From: Nitrospirota bacterium
Lineage (GTDB): Bacteria > Nitrospirota > Nitrospiria > JACQBZ01
Direction of reading: 5' to 3'
Length of the DNA: 5,694 bases
Assembly: GCA_016198945.1 (NCBI GenBank)
Contig: JACQHO010000165.1
Location: 1-5,694 of the forward strand
In this document: piece after piece, positions 1 through 5,052 of the stretch
Position numbering within the stretch: position 1 is the stretch's first letter
Layout: every line of letters starts with the position of its first letter
Position numbers and translations under genes: made by a program
The notes under the pieces: generated by a model
The model's database searches: none
Told to the model about the DNA's origin: nothing
What the model saw: the letters and a program-made list of their open reading frames with translations, nothing else

Positions 1-422
1 CGCGGCCCGTCCCGGACGACCAGCACATCGTTGCTTCCGGTCGGCATGATCTCTCGAATCTCGCCGAGATACCGCCCGTCCTCCAGATAGACCCCGAGAC
101 CCAGCAGGTCGTGCTGGAAGTAGGCGTCCGGCGGAAGCCGGACCGCTTCCGAACGGGGGATTCGAACCGTTCCCCCCACAAACCGTTCCACCTGCTCGAC
201 CGTTTCAATCTCCCGACAAAAAAGGGTCACGGATTCATGGTCGGCCCGGACGTCCGTGACCGTGCAAGGCTGCCGGGTCCCATCGGCCGCCTCAAAGACG
301 GTTGTCGTGAGTTTGAGAAAGCGACCCGGATCGTCTGTCAGGGGCCGGATCTTCATCCCCCCTTTGATCCCGAATGGTTTTGTGATCCACCCGATCACGA
401 TCCATTCATCACCCGACGTCAT
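1..422 (-). CDS. rimM: Ribosome maturation factor RimM (C-terminal end beyond window)
   Basis: RimM binds the 30S subunit, mainly through protein S19, and helps mature the 3' domain of 16S rRNA in the cytoplasm. The ATG at 420-422 begins a protein starting MTSGDEWIVIGWITKPFGIK, and 140 residues are visible before the window edge. Family proteins are usually about 170-180 residues, so some 30-40 C-terminal residues are missing. The N-terminal RimM barrel carries the typical GxIxKPFGIKG signature at residues 11-21. The junction to the C-terminal PRC-like barrel is visible as YFQHDLLGLGVY near residues 101-112, followed by the GEIREIMPTGSNDVLVV strand region. The start lies 4 bases after the khpA stop, which suggests translational coupling. 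The order rpsP-khpA-rimM is the conserved one, with trmD and rplS normally following. Identification is by family motif and synteny; I am confident. Confidence 0.95.
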   Translation of the reverse strand, partial: MTSGDEWIVIGWITKPFGIKGGMKIRPLTDDPGRFLKLTTTVFEAADGTRQPCTVTDVRADHESVTLFCREIETVEQVERFVGGTVRIPRSEAVRLPPDAYFQHDLLGLGVYLEDGRYLGEIREIMPTGSNDVLVVRDGP

Positions 423-426
423 GTCC

Positions 427-657
427 TCACTCGAGGATCTCGAGAACGCATCGTTTGCCCAGCTTGGTTCCCGCGGCGTTTAGAATCGTGCGCATGGATC
501 GCGCGGTCCGTCCCTGCTTTCCGATGACCTTGCCCAGGTCCTCCTGAGCGACCCGAAGCTCGATGATCGTGGTTTTTTCGCCTTCGGTCTCCCGTACCGA
601 GACCGCTTCCGGTTTGTCCACCAGAGACCTTGCGATATGCTCGATCAGATCTTTCAT
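427..657 (-). CDS. khpA: KH-domain RNA-binding protein KhpA (YlqC family)
   Basis: This is a small single-KH-domain RNA-binding protein of 76 residues. In Gram-positive bacteria the family partners KhpB and binds many RNAs; its role in Gram-negative lineages is less clear. The body matches the family: an N-terminal [17 protein letters not shown] helix, then strands, then the nucleic-acid-binding GxxG loop as GKQG at residues 46-49, flanked by the [13 protein letters not shown] motif. An in-frame ATG 21 bases upstream would give 83 residues. I chose the ATG at 655-657 because family members begin at MK(D/E)L and a strong GGAGGAGG lies 5 bases before it. The gene sits between rpsP (128-base gap) and rimM (4-base gap), its conserved place in the S16 operon. 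Confidence 0.93.
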   Translation of the reverse strand: MKDLIEHIARSLVDKPEAVSVRETEGEKTTIIELRVAQEDLGKVIGKQGRTARSMRTILNAAGTKLGKRCVLEILE

Positions 658-662
658 CGGCG

Positions 663-670
663 CCTCCTCC
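663..670 (-). promoter_or_regulatory. Strong Shine-Dalgarno site deciding the khpA start
   Basis: Read on the minus strand this is GGAGGAGG, 5 bases before the ATG at 655-657. It supports the downstream ATG over the upstream in-frame ATG at 676-678, because it lies inside the region the longer version would translate. Confidence 0.8.
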
Positions 671-742
671 ATCCTCACACCCGGTGCAGGTTTCAGCCGT
701 CGTCCTGTTCGGAAATCGGACTATCGTATCTGATTGTTGCAG

Positions 743-784
743 GGAGGATTCGGTGGAACCCTGAGAGGCCGTGATCGATCCTCC
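743..784 (-). repeat. Inverted repeat in the rpsP-khpA gap
   Basis: The 128 bases between rpsP and khpA (658-785) hold no gene. They contain a perfect 7-base inverted repeat, GGAGGAT at 743-749 against ATCCTCC at 778-784, with a 28-base loop. In the mRNA, the arm beside the rpsP stop codon could pair with the distal arm. There is no U-tract, so it is not an intrinsic terminator. It could be a stability or attenuation element, or chance. Confidence 0.3.
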
Positions 785-785
785 G

Positions 786-1049
786 CTATTTGACCGATTT
801 TGCCGGTTGAGTCAGCCCCGTCTTCTTAAACAACTGCCGCACGGTATCGGACAGTTGCGCGCCTTTCTGGAGCCATGCCTCGGCCCGCTCCCGCTTGACC
901 TGGATCGCGGCCGGCTTGGCCAACGGATCATAGGTCCCGATGATCTCCAGGCATCGGCCGTCCCGCGGCATGCGGGAATCGGCCACGACAATGCGGTAGA
1001 ACGGACGCTTATGCTTTCCCTTTCGGGTCAAACGAATGATGGTTGCCAC
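786..1049 (-). CDS. rpsP: 30S ribosomal protein S16
   Basis: S16 is a small structural protein of the 30S subunit body that binds 16S rRNA early in assembly. The 87-residue product is of normal family length. It begins with the family signature (M/V)ATIIRLTRKGKHKRPFYRIV, followed by VADSRMPRDGRCLEIIGTYDP at residues 22-42. The start is a GTG at 1047-1049. A longer in-frame reading from 1106 adds 19 residues that do not belong to the family, and AAGGAG lies 9 bases before the GTG. It follows ffh by 89 bases and precedes khpA, the usual arrangement in many phyla. Expression probably comes from the ffh promoter, with possible extra promoters not evident in the gap. Confidence 0.97.
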   Translation of the reverse strand: MATIIRLTRKGKHKRPFYRIVVADSRMPRDGRCLEIIGTYDPLAKPAAIQVKRERAEAWLQKGAQLSDTVRQLFKKTGLTQPAKSVK

Positions 1050-1058
1050 TCCGTACAA

Positions 1059-1064
1059 CTCCTT
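1059..1064 (-). promoter_or_regulatory. Shine-Dalgarno site for the rpsP GTG start
   Basis: The minus strand reads AAGGAG here, 9 bases before the GTG at 1047-1049. It fixes the S16 start at that codon rather than at the upstream ATG. Confidence 0.8.
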
Positions 1065-1138
1065 TTCTGGACCACAACGTCGTGGCCGGGTTGAATCTGC
1101 GATCATGCCGCGGGGAAAGAAGCGAACATCCCCCGTCT

Positions 1139-2482
1139 CTATAAAGACCGCAAGAGATTTGCCAGTCCCGCCCGTCCTTGAGAGCGGGACAGGGTCTTCA
1201 TGAGTTTCTTGGTCTGAAGGAACTGCTTGAGAAGCCGGTTCACCTCCTGAACCGTCGTTCCACTGCCCTGCGCAATTCGTTTGCGCCGGCTTCCGTCGAT
1301 CACGCCCGGCTGGCGCCGCTCCTGCCTCGTCATTGAACCGATGATCGCTTCAATCCGCGTCAAGGCCCGATCCGGAAGCTCCGGACTCGAAACGTTTTGC
1401 ATCAGCCGGCCCGCGCCCGGGAGCATTCCAAGCAGGTTCTCCACGGATCCCATCTTCCGGACGCTTCGGATCTGGTCCCGAAAATCCTCGAATGAAAAAG
1501 AGGACGTCTGCCATTTTCGGGCGACGGCCTCGGCCTGATCTTTTTCAAAAACCTCCTCGGCCCGCTCGATCAGCGAGAGGACATCGCCCATTCCCAGGAT
1601 TCGGGAGGCCATCCGGTCCGGATGAAAGGGCTCCAGGGCGTCCAGTTTTTCTCCCACCCCGATGAACTTGACCGGGATGCCGGTCACGGCCCGGACCGAC
1701 AGGACCGCTCCGCCCCGCGCGTCGCCGTCCAGCTTGGTCAGGATGATCCCCGTCAGACCGATGTCCCGATGAAACCGCTCGGCCATCTGAACGGCGTCCT
1801 GGCCGGTCATCGCGTCGGCCACCAGAAAAATCTCGTGCGGCTTCAACTCGGCCTTGATGCTCTTCAGCTCGGCCATCAAGGAATCATCCACATGGAGCCG
1901 GCCGGCGGTATCCAGAATCACCAAATCGTCATGGCGATCCCGCGCCCGAGCGACCGCCTCCCGACAAACACCGACGGCATCGTCGGCCGGCTGTGTCTGG
2001 ACGTCCACTCCGACCTGCCGGCCCAGGGTGACCAGCTGTTCCACCGCGGCCGGACGCCGCGGATCCGCCGCCGCCAAGGTCATTCGACGGCCCTCTTGCT
2101 TGAAACGCTGGGCCAGTTTCGCGGTCGTCGTGGTTTTTCCCGACCCCTGCAAGCCGACCATCATGACGATCGTCGGAGGATCGGGAGACAGAGACAACGG
2201 CCTTCCGTCCGAACGATCGCCGCCCATCAACCGTCGCAGTTCCTCCCAGACGATCTTGACGACCTGCTGACCGGGCGTCAGGCTCTCGCGCACGTCTTGG
2301 CCCACCGCTTTTTGGCGGACCGCGGTCAGAAAATCCTTGACGACTTTGAAATGGACATCGGCTTCAAGGAGGGCGAGTCGGACTTCTTTCAGAGCGGCAT
2401 CAATATCGGTTTCGTTTAAGACACCCCGGCCTCTTAATTTCTTAAAAATAGTTTCGAATTTTTCCGACAGCCGGTCCAACAC
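1139..2482 (-). CDS. ffh: Signal recognition particle protein Ffh (SRP54 homologue)
   Basis: Ffh is the GTPase of the bacterial signal recognition particle. With 4.5S RNA it binds signal sequences of nascent membrane proteins and delivers ribosomes to FtsY at the membrane. The 447-residue product has the full domain order: a helical N domain (about 1-88), a G domain with P-loop GLQGSGKTT at 110-118, DPRRPAA at 140-146, DTAGR at 191-195 and TKLDGDARGGA at 249-259, then the M domain from about 320. The RNA-binding signature RKRIAQGSGTTVQEVNRLL lies at 400-418. The C-terminal tail after the M domain is short and not methionine-rich. The start is GTG at 2480-2482 with GGAG 9 bases upstream (2492-2495); a TTG is the next codon and cannot be wholly excluded. 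It is the first gene of the ffh-rpsP-khpA-rimM operon. Confidence 0.98.
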   Translation of the reverse strand: MLDRLSEKFETIFKKLRGRGVLNETDIDAALKEVRLALLEADVHFKVVKDFLTAVRQKAVGQDVRESLTPGQQVVKIVWEELRRLMGGDRSDGRPLSLSPDPPTIVMMVGLQGSGKTTTTAKLAQRFKQEGRRMTLAAADPRRPAAVEQLVTLGRQVGVDVQTQPADDAVGVCREAVARARDRHDDLVILDTAGRLHVDDSLMAELKSIKAELKPHEIFLVADAMTGQDAVQMAERFHRDIGLTGIILTKLDGDARGGAVLSVRAVTGIPVKFIGVGEKLDALEPFHPDRMASRILGMGDVLSLIERAEEVFEKDQAEAVARKWQTSSFSFEDFRDQIRSVRKMGSVENLLGMLPGAGRLMQNVSSPELPDRALTRIEAIIGSMTRQERRQPGVIDGSRRKRIAQGSGTTVQEVNRLLKQFLQTKKLMKTLSRSQGRAGLANLLRSL

Positions 2483-2554
2483 GACAACAATCTCCGCAGT
2501 CTCTTATCCACCAGCCGAATCTCAGCACCCATGCAAATCATAAATTTTTCATTA

Positions 2555-2583
2555 AGTTTAATGAACCCCGACGCTAAAGTCAA
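2555..2583 (-). promoter_or_regulatory. Sigma70-type promoter of the ffh operon
   Basis: Read on the minus strand, a -35 element TTGACT (2578-2583) and a -10 element TAAACT (2555-2560) are separated by exactly 17 bases. The -35 matches consensus at 5 of 6 positions. The -10 matches at 4 of 6, including the key first, second and last positions. Transcription would start near 2548, giving a leader of about 65 bases before the ffh GTG. The promoter is just downstream of the luxR-type gene that ends at 2637, with no obvious terminator between them. Confidence 0.7.
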
Positions 2584-2636
2584 GGATAAAATCGGCGCAA
2601 AAAGCTTTGGACGGCTCGATGAACGGATCCGCTTGA

Positions 2637-3380
2637 TCATCCGATCAGCTTGTATCGTATCGCAAGGGCCACCGCATGTGTTTTATTTCTTGCATGGAGC
2701 TTTTTCCGGATGGCGGCCAGATGCATTTGGACCGTCCGTTCCGTAATGCCCAGCTTGCGGGCAATCCCAAGACGGCTGTACCCTTCCGATGCCCATTGAA
2801 GGATGGCCTTCTGCTTTTCCGTCAAGAGAGGCCCGGCAAACCGAGGTTTTTTCGCATGCGCGTTCTTAAACGCTCGATCGACTGCCGGAAGGAGGTCCGC
2901 AAAGGTCCGGGTATAATTATGACACTCTTTCTTCGATCCCATCGTGAGGCAAAAATAGCTGAATATCTCTTGTGGAATGTCCAGCACTCCGCCCACCAAG
3001 GTGTGCTGTAGTTTAAACTCGTTAATCTTTTTAACATGCTCCGGGTCGAACTGATGCGGCAGACGATGGAAAACGTCGGACCATATCTGGCTCTGTTGCG
3101 TCCGGAGCCATTCGTGAAAGACAGGGTCCCTGCGGATCATCTCTGTTTTCAGGTACCATTGAATAAACTTTTTCGGAAAACCCAGGTCCGTCACATTGGC
3201 GATTTTATAGGTCGTGGGATTGCCATAGCCGCATGCCATGTGGCGAAACGGAATGTAGGATTGCAGCCTTTTCATAATATTTATAAATTGTCGTGGCGTA
3301 TGGCATTGATCGGCGTAAAAGAGGATTTCCTCAGGAGCAATCTTTTCCCGATCATGGATTTTTAAATTAGGCTTCTTCAC
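2637..3380 (-). CDS. LuxR-family regulator with autoinducer-binding-like domain
   Basis: This is a 247-residue DNA-binding transcription factor. The N-terminal part (about 12-165) resembles the LuxR autoinducer-binding domain. Counting from the DP pair (D85, P86), a tyrosine lies nine residues before it (Y76) and a tryptophan fifteen after it (W100). These match the spacing of TraR Y61, D70, P71 and W85; the usual W57 position is phenylalanine (F72). A glycine pair at 130-131 is near the usual G113. The C-terminal GerE helix-turn-helix spans about 186-247, with LGITERTVQMHLAAIRKKL at its core. Two usual HTH-domain glutamates are replaced (Q190, G205). The start is GTG at 3378-3380 with a modest AAGG 10 bases upstream. 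No luxI-type synthase is visible, so it would be an orphan (solo) receptor or a relative such as EpsA-type regulators. The ligand is unknown. It diverges from the regulator at 3646. Confidence 0.85.
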   Translation of the reverse strand: MKKPNLKIHDREKIAPEEILFYADQCHTPRQFINIMKRLQSYIPFRHMACGYGNPTTYKIANVTDLGFPKKFIQWYLKTEMIRRDPVFHEWLRTQQSQIWSDVFHRLPHQFDPEHVKKINEFKLQHTLVGGVLDIPQEIFSYFCLTMGSKKECHNYTRTFADLLPAVDRAFKNAHAKKPRFAGPLLTEKQKAILQWASEGYSRLGIARKLGITERTVQMHLAAIRKKLHARNKTHAVALAIRYKLIG

Positions 3381-3451
3381 GGGATCCCAGCCTTCAACTC
3401 ATCCGGACTGTGTCCTATCGGCCAGTGCCTTAAAGGACTCTTCCACACTAT

Positions 3452-3468
3452 TTGAAAGTATGCTTCAA
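3452..3468. repeat. Inverted repeat TTGAA-N7-TTCAA, possible operator
   Basis: TTGAA at 3452-3456 and TTCAA at 3464-3468 form perfect 5-base arms around a 7-base centre. The 17-bp size suits a dimeric helix-turn-helix regulator. It lies in the divergent spacer and coincides with a candidate -10 element for the minus-strand regulator. Function is inferred from position only. Confidence 0.35.
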
Positions 3469-3485
3469 TTCGGTCCGGCATGCAA
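3457..3485 (-). promoter_or_regulatory. Candidate promoter of the minus-strand luxR-type gene
   Basis: On the minus strand TTGCAT (3480-3485) and CATACT (3457-3462) are separated by 17 bases, giving 3 of 6 and 4 of 6 consensus matches. The start would lie near 3450, with a leader of about 70 bases. The -10 sits at the centre of the inverted repeat TTGAA-N7-TTCAA (3452-3468), a placement expected for repression or autoregulation. The weak -35 makes this tentative. Confidence 0.35.
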
Positions 3486-3567
3486 GAGGTTTGGAAGTCG
3501 GATGGGCCTATCCAATGGAAACAAGGCGGACTATTTACAAAACGGTCTCCGATGACGTTCAGGTTAA

Positions 3568-3594
3568 TACCCATATTCTTGAAATATAAGGGTA
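3568..3594. repeat. 27-bp imperfect palindrome in the divergent regulator spacer
   Basis: TACCC-ATATT (3568-3577) is mirrored by AATAT-AA-GGGTA (3583-3594), with a 5-base centre and a 2-base offset in the right arm. The right GGGT (3590-3593) also pairs with ACCC at 3598-3601. This makes a second short inverted repeat, GGGT-AAGC-ACCC. A minus-strand -10-like TATATT (3583-3588) with TTGTTG 18 bases upstream (3607-3612) overlaps it. This is a plausible operator cluster controlling one or both divergent regulators, but binding is inferred. Confidence 0.4.
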
Positions 3595-3615
3595 AGCACC
3601 CATTTACAACAATCA

Positions 3616-3621
3616 TATTAT
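3616..3621 (+). promoter_or_regulatory. Possible -10 element for the plus-strand regulator
   Basis: TATTAT matches the sigma70 -10 consensus at 5 of 6 positions and would start transcription near 3628, leaving a very short leader. No convincing -35 lies 16-18 bases upstream, so activation by a regulator bound upstream would be needed if it is real. Confidence 0.25.
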
Positions 3622-3635
3622 CTGTTACTTATTAA

Positions 3636-3649
3636 CCATTAATCAATGG
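3636..3649. repeat. Palindrome CCATT-N4-AATGG overlapping the start codon
   Basis: CCATT (3636-3640) and AATGG (3645-3649) are perfect 5-base arms, and the ATG of the plus-strand regulator (3646-3648) lies inside the right arm. It could be an operator or a small RNA hairpin hiding the start codon. It may also be chance in an AT-rich stretch. Confidence 0.3.
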
Positions 3650-4332
3650 CCTACTCATCAATAAGACTCACCGAGCAGCAGAGAGAGATCGTTCAGGAAA
3701 CGGCTCACCGTCTCACTCCCTATTTCGATCAGATCATTCATCTTTGGGGCAGTGCTTATCAGGCGACCGACCGGACTGTTAACCGGGCTGTCCTCTATGA
3801 GATGGAGCTGATATGCCGGGCCTATTTCAAGATGTTGCTGGAAGAGGAGGACAGGGAATCATTCAATCACCGGATTGCCACGGCCGCCGGGCGACTCTGC
3901 CGGATGCAGGTCCCCTTTGATCATCTGGCCCTGGCCTTCCATGTCATGGAAGACTGCTGCCTGCCCTTCATCAAACAGGTCTATCCCGAGAAAGAGAAGC
4001 TGGTGGAGGCAATGGTGGCGATGGACTATATGTGTCATGCCTGCTTTTCGGTCATCGCCGAATCCTATTTTCACGAGAAATACGCCCATGCCTCTTCATC
4101 GCCGCAACGAGAAAAGCATTCGATCCATCTGGCCGAAAGCCGGAAACTCACCCACCGGGAAACCCAGGTTTTGAAGCGAATCGTGGAAGGCTATAAGAAT
4201 CGCGAGATCGCCGATCTTCTGAAGATCAGCGTCAAGACGGTCGAGCATCACCGGGCCAGCCTCATGCGAAAGCTGGGGGTGAACAATGCGGTGAATCTCA
4301 CCAAGTTGGCGATCCGGAATCAAATCGTATAG
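3646..4332 (+). CDS. LuxR/GerE-type regulator with RsbR-like helical N-terminal domain
   Basis: This is a 228-residue predicted transcription factor. Residues 168-228 form a textbook GerE-type helix-turn-helix: LTHRETQVL at 168-176, NREIADLL at 185-192 and SVKTVEHHRASLMRKLGV at 195-212. The first 145 or so residues are not a receiver domain, as there is no DD pocket, no LLD phosphoacceptor and no KP motif. They look all-helical and resemble the RsbR/RsbRD N-terminal sensory fold; that resemblance is my inference from the pattern of hydrophobic helices. Cysteines at 57, 85, 104, 105, 130 and 133 are unusually many for such a domain and might bind metal or sense redox. No Shine-Dalgarno site precedes the ATG at 3646, and the upstream bases are AT-rich. 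It is followed 26 bases later by a response-regulator gene on the same strand, probably co-transcribed. Confidence 0.82.
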   Translation: MAYSSIRLTEQQREIVQETAHRLTPYFDQIIHLWGSAYQATDRTVNRAVLYEMELICRAYFKMLLEEEDRESFNHRIATAAGRLCRMQVPFDHLALAFHVMEDCCLPFIKQVYPEKEKLVEAMVAMDYMCHACFSVIAESYFHEKYAHASSSPQREKHSIHLAESRKLTHRETQVLKRIVEGYKNREIADLLKISVKTVEHHRASLMRKLGVNNAVNLTKLAIRNQIV

Positions 4333-4358
4333 GTGGTCAACGGAACAAACGGCGGACG

Positions 4359-4808
4359 GTGGCCTCGAATAAACAACGATTGCGGATTCAATCCAAACAG
4401 ACGCCGGTCTTCCATACGAAGACCGGTCCAAAGTCCATTTTGGTCGTCGAGGATGAACCGGTCATCGCCAAACTCCTGTTTGAGATACTGACCAAGCGAT
4501 TGGGTTACAAAACCGGAACCGCGGCCACCGGAGAAGAGGCCATCGCTCAACTTTCCAGCAACAGCTACGACGCGATTCTTCTGGATATCCGGATGCCGAA
4601 GCTCAACGGCAAGAATCTGTTTGAACTCCTGAGAACGATGAATCCAGACCTTCCGGAACGGGTGATCTTCTGCACCGGCGACGTGATGAATCCCGAAACC
4701 CAGGCCTTTCTCGACAAGCGCACGAACCTCTGCCTCGTAAAACCCTTCACCCTCCACGATGTGGAGTCGGTGCTGGACGCCTTTTTTAAGAGGCGACCGT
4801 CCGGATAA
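4359..4808 (+). CDS. Single-domain CheY-like response regulator
   Basis: This is a 149-residue stand-alone receiver domain with no output domain. It would take a phosphoryl group from a histidine kinase not present in this window and act by protein contact. The receiver covers about 26-143. The acidic pair is E31-D32 in ILVVEDEP, the phosphoacceptor is D76 in LLDIRMPKLNG, the switch threonine is T106 in FCTGD, and the lysine is K128 in LVKPF. All catalytic positions are intact. Residues 1-24 are a basic, poorly structured extension not typical of CheY. The GTG at 4359 is chosen as the start, with only GGCGGA close by; TTG at 4380 is an alternative. The receiver needs its first strand (KSILVV), so the start cannot lie after the internal hairpin. 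It follows the LuxR-type gene by 26 bases, suggesting a shared transcript and perhaps partnership. Confidence 0.88.
   Translation: MASNKQRLRIQSKQTPVFHTKTGPKSILVVEDEPVIAKLLFEILTKRLGYKTGTAATGEEAIAQLSSNSYDAILLDIRMPKLNGKNLFELLRTMNPDLPERVIFCTGDVMNPETQAFLDKRTNLCLVKPFTLHDVESVLDAFFKRRPSG
4404..4426 (+). repeat. Perfect 9-bp hairpin inside the 5' part of the response-regulator gene
   Basis: CCGGTCTTC (4404-4412) and GAAGACCGG (4418-4426) are perfect complements around the 5-base loop CATAC. In RNA this would be a stable GC-rich stem. It encodes residues 16-23, inside the non-conserved N-terminal extension and just before the receiver domain. No U-tract follows, so it is not an intrinsic terminator. 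It could regulate translation or mRNA processing between the two co-transcribed genes. Confidence 0.75.
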
Positions 4809-4880
4809 TTTCCATCCCGATCGAATGCGCTCCTATTCGCCGCAGACCAAACAACTCCGACACCGATGCAATCCCTCCAT

Positions 4881-4910
4881 TTGACATGCGCCGTCTCTCT
4901 CTGTCATAAT
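4881..4910 (+). promoter_or_regulatory. Strong sigma70-type promoter of tRNA-Glu
   Basis: A perfect -35 TTGACA (4881-4886) and a -10 CATAAT (4905-4910, 5 of 6) are separated by 18 bases. Transcription would start near 4917, about 30 bases before the tRNA. The stretch 4809-4880, between the response regulator and this promoter, contains no gene or clear terminator that I can see. Confidence 0.8.
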
Positions 4911-4945
4911 TTCGCGCCTTAACGATCTAACGGCAACAAGGAAAG

Positions 4946-5020
4946 GGTCCCATCGTCTAGCCCGGCCCAGGACGTCGCCCTCTCAAGGCGAAAACGCGGG
5001 TTCGAATCCCGCTGGGACCA
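4946..5020 (+). tRNA. tRNA-Glu (anticodon CTC)
   Basis: The cloverleaf folds fully. The acceptor GGTCCCA (4946-4952) pairs with TGGGACC (5013-5019), and A5020 is the discriminator base. The D arm starts at 4955 with GTCTAG and closes at AGGAC. The anticodon stem TCGCC/GGCGA (4975-4979, 4987-4991) encloses the loop CTCTCAA, with anticodon CTC at 4982-4984, reading GAG codons. The T stem GCGGG/CCCGC (4996-5000, 5008-5012) carries the loop TTCGAAT. The CCA end is not encoded, so it must be added by nucleotidyltransferase. The GTCTAG and TTCGAATCC blocks are characteristic of tRNA-Glu. Confidence 0.95.
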
Positions 5021-5044
5021 GAAATTTCCCGCCAGGGAAATTTC
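5021..5044. repeat. Perfect 10-bp hairpin immediately after the tRNA
   Basis: GAAATTTCCC (5021-5030) and GGGAAATTTC (5035-5044) are perfect complements around GCCA. The arm starts on the very base after the tRNA discriminator. A C-run follows (5045-5048) instead of a T-run, so it is at best an atypical terminator. It may mark the tRNA 3' boundary for processing. A third copy of the arm (GGGAAATTTC) lies at 5076-5085, extended to 12 bp against 5021-5032. Confidence 0.85.
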
Positions 5045-5052
5045 CCCCATTT

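Noticed and set aside
111..527. A 138-codon plus-strand frame
   Set aside because: It is antisense to rimM and khpA, both recognised by motif and synteny.
771..1094. A 107-codon plus-strand frame
   Set aside because: It is antisense to rpsP, which is unambiguous.
1622..2419. A 265-codon open frame on the plus strand
   Set aside because: It is antisense to ffh, whose GTPase motifs are complete. The plus-strand translation shows no family features and the frame results from GC-rich codon use.
2434..2640. A 68-codon minus-strand frame over the ffh start and promoter
   Set aside because: It overlaps ffh in another frame, contains the ffh promoter and has no recognisable product.
4320..4757. 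A 145-codon minus-strand frame
   Set aside because: It is antisense to the response regulator, whose phosphorylation-site residues are all present.
5021..5044. A standard intrinsic terminator for tRNA-Glu
   Set aside because: The stem is perfect but a C-run, not a T-run, follows it, so I list it as a palindrome rather than a terminator.
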